DNA of 64,000 nt from Leishmania infantum JPCM5 (Eukaryota; Euglenozoa; Kinetoplastea; Trypanosomatida; Trypanosomatidae), in the NCBI RefSeq assembly GCF_000002875.2, contig NC_009406.2, forward strand, positions 475,785-539,784, read 5' to 3'. Below, one piece after another: positions 10,937 through 20,498 of the stretch (positions are counted from its first letter, which is position 1; every line of letters starts with the position of its first letter). A program made the position numbers and the translations under genes. The notes beneath the pieces were generated by a model. That model did no database searches. It was given only the letters and a program-made list of their open reading frames with translations, and was not told where the DNA came from.

Positions 10937-12115
10937 CTAGAAGTCCTCCGAGAGGGAGAACTTCTTCGACGTGCCCTCCGTGCTCATCACGCCAGCCTTC
11001 TGGTACTCCCCCACCTTCTTCTCGAAGAAGTTCGTTTTGCCCTGCAGCGAGATCATCTCCATGAAGTCGAACGGCTGCGTCGAGCGGTAGTGCTTCTCCT
11101 CGCCGAGCGACACCAGCAGCCGGTCCGCGACGAACTCGATGTACTGCGCCATCAGCTCCGCGTTCATGCCAATCAGCCGCACCGGCAGCGCGTCGCAGAT
11201 GAACTCGCGCTCGATGTTCACCGCATCCACGATGATCTCCAGCACGCGCTCGCGCGGCAGCTTGTGCTTGATGTGCGAGTTGTACAGCAGGCATGCGAAG
11301 TCCGTGTGTAGGCCCTCGTCGCGCGAGATGAGCTCGTTGCTGAACGTCAGCCCCGGCATCAGACCGCGCTTCTTCAGCCAGAACAGCGCGCAGAACGACC
11401 CGGAAAAGAAAATGCCCTCCACCGCGGCAAAGCCGATCAGCCGCTCCTGAAAGCTCGCGCTGCTCCCGATCCACCGCACAGCCCACTCCGCCTTCTTTTG
11501 GATGCACGGGATCGTCTGTATTGCGTGCAACAGTCGCAGCTTCTCCTCGCTGTCCGTGATGTACGTGTCCAGCAGCACAGAGTACGTCTCCGAGTGGATG
11601 TTCTCCATCATCAGCTGGAACCCGTAGAACGCGCGCGCCTCTGGCACCTTCACGTCGCTCATGAAGCGCTGCGCAAGATTCTCGATGACTATGCCGTCGC
11701 TGCCGGCGAAGAAGGCAAGCACGTGCTTGATGAAGTGCCGCTCCCCGTCGTTCAGCGTTGCCCAGTCCTTCATGTCGTTGCCCAGGTCGATCTCCTCCAC
11801 CGTCCAGATGCAGCTCTCCTGCTCCTTGTACTTGCGCCAGATGTCATGGTACTGGATTGGGAAGAGGACGTAGCGGAGCGGGTTCTCCTGCTGCAGCGGC
11901 TCCTCCTCGGCATTCGTCCCCTTGGCAACCTTGTCCGCCGTCAGTACCTCGGTGCCAGCCGCAACCGGTTTCATGACGAGATCCTCCGCGGTCGACAGGC
12001 TTGGCACGCCGGCCGCCTCGCCGGACGGCCGCGCAACCTCCGTCTCCGCCTCCTCCGTCCGCGCACGCTTCGCAGGCGCAGCGCACGCATCCATCGCCGT
12101 CGGCTCGCCGGACAT
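10937..12115 (-). CDS. RNR2: Ribonucleoside-diphosphate reductase small subunit (class Ia R2)
   Basis: The R2 subunit houses the diiron-tyrosyl radical cofactor that, with R1, reduces ribonucleotides to deoxyribonucleotides in the cytosol. The 392-residue protein shows the whole eukaryotic R2 core. The metal ligands can be placed at D140 (AGSDGIV), E171 and H174 (MENIHSE), E233 (AVEGIFFSG), E267 and H270 (RDEGLH). The radical tyrosine is Y178 (SETYS). The C-terminal FSLSEDF matches the acidic/Phe-ending tail that docks onto R1. Residues 1-75 are a variable, probably flexible extension. The start is an ATG at 12115. Two CATAGAG heptamers on the coding strand (12191-12197 and 12243-12249) lie upstream. 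They are near, but not exact, matches to the octamer linked to S-phase mRNA cycling in trypanosomatids. Confidence 0.98.
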   Translation of the reverse strand: MSGEPTAMDACAAPAKRARTEEAETEVARPSGEAAGVPSLSTAEDLVMKPVAAGTEVLTADKVAKGTNAEEEPLQQENPLRYVLFPIQYHDIWRKYKEQESCIWTVEEIDLGNDMKDWATLNDGERHFIKHVLAFFAGSDGIVIENLAQRFMSDVKVPEARAFYGFQLMMENIHSETYSVLLDTYITDSEEKLRLLHAIQTIPCIQKKAEWAVRWIGSSASFQERLIGFAAVEGIFFSGSFCALFWLKKRGLMPGLTFSNELISRDEGLHTDFACLLYNSHIKHKLPRERVLEIIVDAVNIEREFICDALPVRLIGMNAELMAQYIEFVADRLLVSLGEEKHYRSTQPFDFMEMISLQGKTNFFEKKVGEYQKAGVMSTEGTSKKFSLSEDF

Positions 12116-13638
12116 CTCTCGCTCGAGATCGGGTTCGGGGTGGTGGATGGTTGGTTAGGTAAACCTGCGGGCGTGAGTGCCTTCCTCTTTCTCTATGGTG
12201 GTGATGGCTTGTGTATATGGGCGTGTGATGGTGATGTGCTACCTCTATGGATGTGAGCGCGCACGCACAGCCTGTGGTAGAATGGTTTGTGGGCTTGTGT
12301 GGGGGGTGGGAGGAGGAAGGTAGGAGTTCGTGTTAGTGAGAAAGGCGAATTGACGGTGATGTCAGCTGTCGCGGATTAAGGACATGCAAGCGCCGCGGCG
12401 GATGAGGAAAGGGGAGGAGTAGAGTAGCCGAGAAAAAGAAGAAACAGCCTTGAAGTGAGCAAAAGGCGACGCAGACAACCTGAAGAGTGTGCGCTTCCGC
12501 TGATGTGATGATGACAGTGACCGGTATGGATATCATCGCTGCGCGACTCAGCAGCGCGCATAATCCCAGAAAGGCGATCTAAAAGGGAGATGCGCGCTGC
12601 TGAGTCGCTGCAAGGCTCGCGCAGGAGATCGTCCTCTTGTTGCCGTTGCGTCTCCTCGCTTCTCAGACGGGATCATGTCTATACGCGCCTCTTGTAGCGA
12701 CCATTACGCACCGTCGGGCGGAAGCGTGCGCGCGCCAGACATCTAGATTTTTTTTTGCGCACCTCCCTCAGCCCCCCTTTTCCTTCCGCTTTTTCGTTCG
12801 AATTGTTTTGTGGATGCTCTCGAGACACTCGTGCGTGAAACCCATGCCTTGCCGTGCTGCTGAGCGCCAGCAGCGAACCACATACCAACCACCTCGCACA
12901 TAGACAAGCACGCAGACACGTCGTTGGTGGCGTCCCCGGACAGGTACACCAACAAAGTGGTACCACAGTCCGACGGCCACGCAACCCAGTGACGTGCTGA
13001 GCAGGGAGCCCACGCGAGAGAAGACGAGGACGGGGGGAGGCACGAGAGAGGAGTCCAAAGAGTGAAAGACGAATCAGCATGACGAAACTGGCACGAGACA
13101 AGCACACATGCACGCGGGCTGCATGTATGCAGACCAGCTTCATTGGCAAGGTGCCAGCCGCGGCTGCCACCCCCCTCACGAGTCGCCCACACTAAAATGC
13201 GCGCACTGCTCTTACTCTCGCTAGTGCGTTGCAGAATCGACAGGCAAACGAGCGAGGGAAGACAGAGGAGGAGTATGTACGCTCGACAACACGCTGGCGA
13301 CGCGCACCTGTGCATCTCTCGGGATACAAGAGACGCACGGGTGCGAAGCAGACGTGTGCAGTGACAGCCTTGTGAGGGCATCACATGGCAAGGAGGGAGA
13401 AAGAAAATGAACGCCAGCGCGTACAACATCCGAATGCAGCACACACGCACGCACGCCTAAAGAGAAACGAAGCGGAGGCGCTTTTCTCGCGTTGCCTCGC
13501 CGGAGACACGCGAAAAGAGGGGTCGAGACAACGCGCCAGAGAGAACAGCCAACAGAAACGCCACCAAACCACACACAGCGCGCGTGTGCATGCACCCACA
13601 GACCCTCCCCTAACAGACTGCCATCACCGCTGCACCCG
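12116..13638. other. Intergenic spacer with a strong hairpin
   Basis: About 1.5 kb between the ATG8-like gene and ribonucleotide reductase. No gene was seen. It contains a perfect 19-bp inverted repeat (12543-12608) and a purine-rich plus-strand stretch at about 12298-12326 that would serve as a polypyrimidine tract for the ribonucleotide reductase mRNA. Confidence 0.6.
12543..12608. repeat. Perfect 19-bp inverted repeat with 28-nt loop
   Basis: The arm at 12543-12561 (GCGACTCAGCAGCGCGCAT) is the exact reverse complement of the arm at 12590-12608, enclosing 28 bases. It would fold into a very stable hairpin in RNA from either strand. It lies 428-493 bases upstream of the ribonucleotide reductase ATG, in the spacer after the ATG8-like gene. 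Confidence 0.9.
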
Positions 13639-14787
13639 TCACCTCACAGTATGAACGGAGGCTTCTACAGCGGCAGAGCGCACGTCTCCGCCGAAGGTGT
13701 TTTCCAGCAAGTAGCCAAGGTACAGGAAACCGTCGGGGTTGCGGTAGCGCTCGTAGAGGTCGCCGAGAAGCGAATTTCCAGGCACGAGCACGTCATTCTC
13801 TCCAACGGAGAGAAACAACGACTGGCAGCTGTCCAAGGCGAGGCGACCTCGCAAAGTCAGAATTACCTCCGCAACGGACTTGGAGCGCGGCAAGATGCAC
13901 TTGAGTGTACTCTTCGCTGAGGGGGAGGTGAAGGCTGATGCGGCCGAGGACGCCGTGACACCCGCACCGGAGCGGCCACTGGAGGAGAGCTGCCCGTTCC
14001 GTGCGTAGCCACCGAAACTGCCTGCTGAACCAGCGGACGACTTGGAATCCCCGTGCAGGGAGGGCGGCGACGGAGACAGCCGCAGATGGCTCTCCGTCGG
14101 CTCTACAATGACTGGAACCGTGCCAGCGCCGTATAGCCTTAGCATTTTCTTGGATAGCAGGCAGCGGCATTCGAAGGAGTGCATGTACTGGTAGTGGGTG
14201 CGAGGTGGCGGCGGCGGCTTTGGTGGCGCGTGCATGCTAGTGAGTTGTGACGAAGTCGTGAGTGGCGATGACACGGATGGCGCGAGGCGCGGCGGCGTCA
14301 GCGTTGGCGAGGGGCTCTGCAATGCATGAAGGCCTCGTCCGCGCGATACCGCGACGCTAGCGGAAGTTTGGGTATGCCCTTTCGGGCACGCGGCTGCGTC
14401 AGAAGATGGTGCTGAGCCAGATACAGTGGACTGGCTAAGCTTCCTCGCTCCCGTCTGCTCTTGCATCGCGCCTTGCAGAGAGGGTCGGCGTGTGCTGCTG
14501 GTCGTGGCGCTGCATGAGAAGGAGTCCATGGGTGAGAGGGCCCGGGGGCTCTTGTCGGAGGATATCACTGCCTCGTCCTTTGTTTTCTGTAGACTCGTTC
14601 GGGAGAAAGTGGAGGAGACGGCCCTGCTCCCGCTCTGGCGGTGGCCGTCGTCCTCCGCGTCGTCGCCACACTCGCACGGCGACACATAAGGCGCGGATGA
14701 GAAGGATGAGGAGGAGGGCGGTGGCGACGGTGAATGTGGTGGAGCGGCGTCGCCCAGCGAGGTGCGCCCGTCGCCTACACGTGGCAT
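13639..14787 (-). CDS. Divergent ATG8/LC3-fold ubiquitin-like protein
   Basis: This 382-residue protein carries a split ATG8 domain. Residues ~197-229 (HYQYMHSFECR ... VPVIVEP) match the start of ATG8 (YKEEHPFEKR ... VPVIVE). Residues ~293-366 match the rest, ending in NPDGFLYLGYLLENTFGG, very close to the yeast DGFLYVTYSGENTFG ending. G366 corresponds to the glycine exposed by ATG4 and lipidated in canonical ATG8, and 16 residues follow it here. Between the halves is a ~62-residue Ser/Gly-rich insertion (231-292), and in front is a ~195-residue Ser/Pro-rich, probably disordered extension. Canonical ATG8 proteins are only about 115-125 residues. An autophagy or membrane-conjugation role is inferred from the fold. 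The ATG at 14787 lies 31 bases after a good splice acceptor (14819-14820). Confidence 0.85.
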   Translation of the reverse strand: MPRVGDGRTSLGDAAPPHSPSPPPSSSSFSSAPYVSPCECGDDAEDDGHRQSGSRAVSSTFSRTSLQKTKDEAVISSDKSPRALSPMDSFSCSATTSSTRRPSLQGAMQEQTGARKLSQSTVSGSAPSSDAAACPKGHTQTSASVAVSRGRGLHALQSPSPTLTPPRLAPSVSSPLTTSSQLTSMHAPPKPPPPPRTHYQYMHSFECRCLLSKKMLRLYGAGTVPVIVEPTESHLRLSPSPPSLHGDSKSSAGSAGSFGGYARNGQLSSSGRSGAGVTASSAASAFTSPSAKSTLKCILPRSKSVAEVILTLRGRLALDSCQSLFLSVGENDVLVPGNSLLGDLYERYRNPDGFLYLGYLLENTFGGDVRSAAVEASVHTVR

Positions 14788-14818
14788 CTACGCACAAGGG
14801 GCACAGAAACAGATTCGT

Positions 14819-14850
14819 CTCAGAGGAAAGGACCGCTCAACGTGTAGAAG
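14819..14850 (-). promoter_or_regulatory. Candidate trans-splice acceptor of the ATG8-like gene
   Basis: On the minus strand a tract reading TCCTTTCCTCTGAG ends at the AG at 14820-14819. It would leave a 31-base 5'UTR before the ATG at 14787. Another AG lies immediately before the ATG and is a less likely alternative. Confidence 0.5.
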
Positions 14851-16479
14851 GCGAGGAAGCGTCGACTGTGTCGGCGGAGGGAGTGATAGAAGGTCTCCCT
14901 ACGTATGTATAAGTGAGAGAGCAAGTGCCCCCCCCCAAAAAAAAGGCTTCTCACGCAGTGAAGCAGACCTCTCGCTGGGGAAAGAAGGGCGGAAGAACTG
15001 CGGCCCTCCCGAGGATACAGCCAAGGAGAACGAGAGAGGGGCAAGGAGAAGGAAAGCCTTCTGGAGGCCGATGATGGAAAGAACAAGCAAGAACGGGATA
15101 GGAGAGGTGCGGCTGGTGAGACAAGAACAAGCCGCTCTAGAGCTGCGGCTTTGGGGCAAACGTGGGCGTCGGGAGAGACACGCGAAGTGTGAGAGAGGAG
15201 AGGAAGTGACAAGTAAAATGAGTGACGAGAAAGGCGGTGGGACCGGGGCGGGACGGGACGGAATGGAGGTTGAGAGCCCAAAGAAGGTGAGGAGAGCACC
15301 CCAGAGAAGCACGGCACAAGCATGGTAGAGCGCCAAGTTACGTGCTGGCCATCCTTTCCTGAAGTGTCTTTCGTTTTCCTTCCGTTGTTGCTCTTCTTGT
15401 GCGCACATGCACCAAAGCAAGAACGCAACTGCTGGGCGTTCTTGAGGCGCTGAGCAACAGGTGCGAGGAGAAGGAAGGAGGGAAGAGGAGGAGGAGGGGA
15501 GAGGGCATGGCACTTTCCTGACCCCCAACCCCACCTTGCCTATTCCTTCTCCAGGTGCTTTCTTCCTTCCGCTAGCCAGCCAGCCGCCCCCCCCTCCGCC
15601 AGTCTGGCTCCAGCAGGTTCTTGGCGCCCACCGCCGGCGATGTCCTCTTTTCGTTTCCTTCAGACTCGCCTACGGTGATCATCGCCTGAGCCTCCCTTTT
15701 GCGTTGATGTTGTTTGCGATGTGTGCGTGCCGTTCACGAAGTGTTTCACGACAGAGCAAGGCAGGGCGCGTTTCGCCGCAGAGCGTAACAAGCAAGAGGG
15801 CTGCGACAGAGGCCTCCGCACCAGCCGCAACAGGCGTGAAGAAATAGGAAGGAGGCGGAGCACGAACAGAAGAGGCGGGGACACGTGCGGTCAACACAGC
15901 GCATAACATGTGCTCCATGTTGCTGTTTTCATTTTTAGTGCGCGTGAGTGTGGCTTCACAGCCGAGCCTGAGCAAGCTGTACACCGCCAGGAGAGGGGAT
16001 GAGAAACCTCTCAGCGTGTGCATATACGTGTTCATCAGAAGAAAGAAGCCAGCGGCGATGGACGCCGGCTCTCCAGCGCACATGCACACAGACACCTCAG
16101 GGAACAGTGAGTGGTCTCGTCACTCCCATCCCTCCTTCAGCTGCGGTGGCGGTGGTGTCGACAACACGGTGAAGTTGGGCGGAGTCGGTTCAGAAGCTCC
16201 GCCAGTCTCCACGGAGTGCCCGTTGGACCTGATACGAGAGAGAGAGGGATGTGCAAGACACGAGGTCACTGCATCGATACATATACATGCATGTACGCGT
16301 GCAGAGTCCAATACGTCGATGAGCAAAGTACGTTGGGCGTGGCACACGCCCTACAAACCAGCAGGCTGGTGCGATGAGGAGAGGCGACGAGGCGGACACG
16401 CAAAGGATGCAGTTCTCCTGGGTGCAACGAAAGAAGGTCGCTTGAGCAGGTGAAAAAAAGAAAGGGTCATGCAGACCTG

Positions 16480-17290
16480 TCACTCACGGCTCTGCGCCTG
16501 TGCATTCCCGTCAGCGGCGATGCCCTGTGATGTTTGGTCCCTTTCCTTCTCATCCTGATGATGCCGGCCACCTCAGTGTGGTATCAGGGTTCAGTGACCA
16601 TTCCCTGGGGGCGCCAAGGGCCTGCACAGCCTGCCCTCGGGTACGGCTGCGGACTTTTGGTGCCGGCGGACAGGTCTGGGCTGGCGCGGTGCTGAAGTGG
16701 CTTGCGGTGATGATCACGCTTGGGCCAGCTCACTACGAATCGTGTCGGCGATTCAGCAAATGTACGCATCCGCCTACTGCTTTTCTGCTTTAGCTGCGTC
16801 GCGGTGATGTGGAGTGTAAGCCTGGACCTAGCCTGAACCGTATGCAGTGGGCCTTAACGGCGCCCAACGGTGCTGGTTGACGCGGTTCCTGGACATAGCC
16901 GCAGTGAGCAGCAGAGGTAGGGAGGCCGTGGTTGCGCACGCGTGTAGAGCTTCTGACGTGTTCGTGGTGGAACGGACGCGGCGGCACAAATCGTTCGTTT
17001 CGCTCTTTCGCCCCGTCTCTCCCTACGCACTCTCGACATTCCTGGGCAGTTGCTCAGGCGTAAGCTGGCCCCGGCATCGCCCCGATGCGGTGGCTGCCAT
17101 CGTCTGTGAGAACCCCGCGTCGAAGAGAGACTATACCGCACGCACCCGCCAAAGCTGCCAAGCGCGCACGTGTAGAGCAACTCCCGGATCTCCCTGCGCT
17201 GGTGCAACGGGGGGGGGGCGCCAAATGCCTCCGAGTGAGTCGCAGGCCGCATTCTCCACTTACGATGCACGCTGCTGCGTACGCTTTTCC
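16480..17290. other. Possible degenerate retroelement remnant
   Basis: This stretch lacks the simple-sequence, purine/pyrimidine-biased look of surrounding spacers and resembles decayed coding sequence, with many stops in all frames. It lies just upstream in coordinates of repeat copy 2. I cannot align it to a known element, so a DIRE/ingi-type remnant is only a suggestion. Confidence 0.2.
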
Positions 17291-17611
17291 CGGGTTTTAC
17301 TACGTTTTTTTTTTTCGGGGGAGAGGGACGTTCCTGTGTTGGCAAGCATGTGTGGCACTCCACCGCGCGCAACGCGAGGCCAGACACAAAGCCACGCAAC
17401 GCAACATTCACAGAGAGGACAGTTTCCGCCGCTGTCGCCGTGAAAGCTGATGAAGCACACCAACGCATGCAGTCGAACGTCGAGCACGTCGACCTTACGG
17501 AGGCTAGGCCATCACACACAAAGAAAACAGTGCGAGCAGGGTAGCAGCAGCGAGGCAAGGCACAGCGGAAGAAAACTACGCAGGGCAAGAAAAGCAAAGA
17601 CATGTTGTTCA

Positions 17612-18250
17612 CAAGCCCCCCTCTCTGCCACACAACATGTCCGCAGCTCCACTCCACCACTCTCCGCCCCCTCTCCCCTCCCCCGGCGATGGCCCCGTCA
17701 CAGGCACCGTCGCGTGGTGCGAAGCGGCCGCACACGCACACACGCGCGCACGCGGCAGCAAATGCGCCGACGCAGTCGGCTCCGCATGCGCTCGGCCCCT
17801 CAACCCCCACCCGCCCCCCTCACCGCTTCGCACGTCGCCCCACAGCCGCTCCCCCATTGGGCTGGCCACCACCTGGCGCATCTCTCGCCGTGGCCCAGAC
17901 TCCCCACCGGGAGGCAGTCATGGCCGAGGGGTGGGATACGCTCGAGTCACGCTGCCACTCTGCCCCTCATATGGGCCGTGCAAGCGTGCTCACGGTCGCA
18001 GGTATCGCCCACGCAACACCGTCCACGACGTCGCCGCCGACATCAGCAGTGATTCATTGCATCCACCTCCCCCACGACACGGGTGCCTGGCCCTGTCCCC
18101 ACCACACGCCGGCCGGCAGTGGCAGGGATAAGGGGGGCTGCGTGGCCTCCGCACACAGAGTGGAAGGGGTGCTGGACCCCGTGGTGCCGCGCGCTGAGGC
18201 GTGCGTCCGGCCGTCTTCAGGGAGGGTGCAGTAAAACACGAATCAAACGG
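17612..18250. repeat. 639-bp dispersed repeat, copy 2 (possible SIDER-type element)
   Basis: This is the second copy of the block at 9358-9996, in the same orientation and apparently identical over its full length. It sits in the long 3' spacer of the coiled-coil gene that ends at 20499. The flanks differ from those of copy 1, so this is a duplicated element and not a larger segmental duplication. Confidence 0.75.
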
Positions 18251-19867
18251 GAGGGCGCATGCGTGGATGTGTGCGCATGTGCGCCTGCGATGCGGCTGCG
18301 CGGTATCACGGCGAGCCACCAATCCGCTCCGTCGCAAACGGCAGGCGCGATGATGAAGGCGGTGAAAGGGAGAGACCGCCGGCATGCAAACAGCTACGGC
18401 TCGCAACTTCAGCCACCACCTCGTCCCCTTCACTTAAACAAAAAAGAATAAAGATGAAGCACAAACACATATCACCAGCAATCAGCAGAATGCCACACCT
18501 ACTTGCGTGGAACGCTAGAGACAGAGAAAACCTCAATGAGGATAACGCACAAGGTGCTGGGTGAGCTGGGGGAGGGGGGGGACGAGGTGAAGGCATTGGG
18601 AAGACGAGCGGCGAAGAACAAGCGACTTGGCGAATACCAACACACACACACGCTCAATGGCGTGCATTAGATGAAAGAAGAAGAGCGAGTGTGTGTCGAT
18701 GTGTCGATAAGCTCATCGGGTATTACTCGAGGAGTCACAGGAGGTCATGCGAGAGCAGACAGCGCGAAGCAGCCCTCGGCAACGAGCCGCCGCCACCATT
18801 CACTCCAGCCGGTTATTCTCCTTCATGTCGCAGCGTGTGATGCGGTCGAGCGGCGGCACACACACCCCTGTGCAACTTTAAAGACGAGCCAAAGAACATT
18901 CGCAGCATAAGGCGCAACCTCGGTTGTGAGCCACACGCAGGCACAACGCGAAAAGGGCCTTAAAAGAAAAAGCGTCTGTCGGCAGGCATCACACAACATC
19001 AAAGCAAACACAGGTGTGGGTGTGTGTGTGATGCTGATGATGATGGCCGACCAGTGAGAGGGCGCGGGGTGGCCACAACAGAGATGACGATGGTGCAGTT
19101 ATGCGAAGACAGACAAGCAGGCAGAGCAACTGCGTCTCTACGTGTCCGTGTGCACGAGGGCGCTCCGCTCTCGCCCCGACGACGGGTATCGCCAACAAAT
19201 AATGTGTATGTCGGCTCTACAGATGCGGGTGCGGGAGAAGAGAAGGCAGGAAAGGCGAAACGACGGGTGAGAGTGTGATGGGAGAGGGTGGGCACACATA
19301 AGGAGTGGGAGGAAGAGAAAAGAGGTGGAAGACCGCAAAGAGGTCATCCATGAGCGGCACCCGAGCGCCGCTGCACTACGCCTCCCACCACTGCACGCGA
19401 GCACAGTCACGCGCACAGCAGCAAAGGGAACGATAGTGGTGCTGAGGGATGCAAACAGGCGAATAGGAAATACGTCAGAGGAGCACCGCCGAGTTTGCAG
19501 TAGTTGGAGGGGACGGCGGATCACCGGCGCAGCATCACGCAAAGAGATCTGCGCTGGCAGAGTAGAAGACAGAGAGAGACCCTTGCAACGGAGGGGTGAG
19601 ACGGAGAGGCAACGGGCACCGAACAGGCGCATCCTCCACTGATGGCCCCAAGCCCAAAAGCCGAGGGGTGGAAGAACAAGAGAAGACGGCTGCATGTCGC
19701 TGCTTCGGCTAATCGTGTAGATGTGTGCGCGTCAATGCAGACGCAGCCCACTGTGTCTCTGCCTCTCTTCCCCCCCCCTCACACAAACCCTTCCCTCTCC
19801 TTCGCCTCCCTACCACCTGGTATAGTTGCTTGTGGCCGTCCACAGGTACAGAGAATGAAGCGCGCAG

Positions 19868-19906
19868 ACAAATACAAAACTCCAGGCACTGTAGTTTTGT
19901 ATTTGT
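19868..19906. repeat. Perfect 14-bp AT-rich hairpin
   Basis: ACAAATACAAAACT at 19868-19881 is the exact reverse complement of 19893-19906, with an 11-base loop. It stands out as AT-rich in GC-rich surroundings and lies ~590-630 bases downstream of the stop of the coiled-coil gene, so it would be in its 3'UTR. Confidence 0.85.
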
Positions 19907-20498
19907 GGAGCACGCGCACAGAGACGAAGAGCGCGAGAGTGAGACGCGCTTGACGCCCGCTGCTGCTGCTGGCCCGTGGTCGGCCCGTATCATCGCATGA
20001 ATGCGCGGGAGAAGGCAACACAGTATTAAAAACGAAGCAAGTAAGAGAGCGCGCAAGAGGGAGGAAAGCAACGCTGGCAGCTGTTGCATTGCCGTACTCC
20101 CACGCTCGTCTCCATCAAACTGGCCTGCTGAAAGACGGAGGCAAGAGTACGAAGGGAGGAAGATCGCGACTTGGGAAGGACTCCACACCGGACGGAGAGC
20201 AGGATTGCCAAGGTCAGGGGCACAGGTGACGGAGGCACAACACGAGGCGTATCGCGCGCGCGTTTGGTCCTGTGCATAAGTGGGTGTCTGCGTGTAGGCT
20301 TGCGTATTCGGAATTGCAGTGATGGGACGGCGCATACATACAAAGAAGTGCTTGGTCCTCGGGGCTGCGCTCATCGTCTTCAGGCAGCAGACGCGTCGAC
20401 ACCCCCTCCCTCTCATTGAGCTTTCCTGCCGCTCTGCGACTTCGATGGCCACCACGTCAACTGCTGACACTAGACGGGTTCGGCTGCTGGTGTTGCCG

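Larger units (their letters stand above)
14788..20498. other. 5.7-kb gene-poor spacer
   Basis: This is the longest non-coding stretch in the window. I found no open frame with recognisable domains or neighbour-like composition. It holds the second copy of the 639-bp repeat (17612-18250), a stretch of atypical composition (16480-17290) that might be an old retroelement remnant, and a perfect AT-rich hairpin (19868-19906). Most of it would be the 3' region of the coiled-coil gene ending at 20499. Confidence 0.55.
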
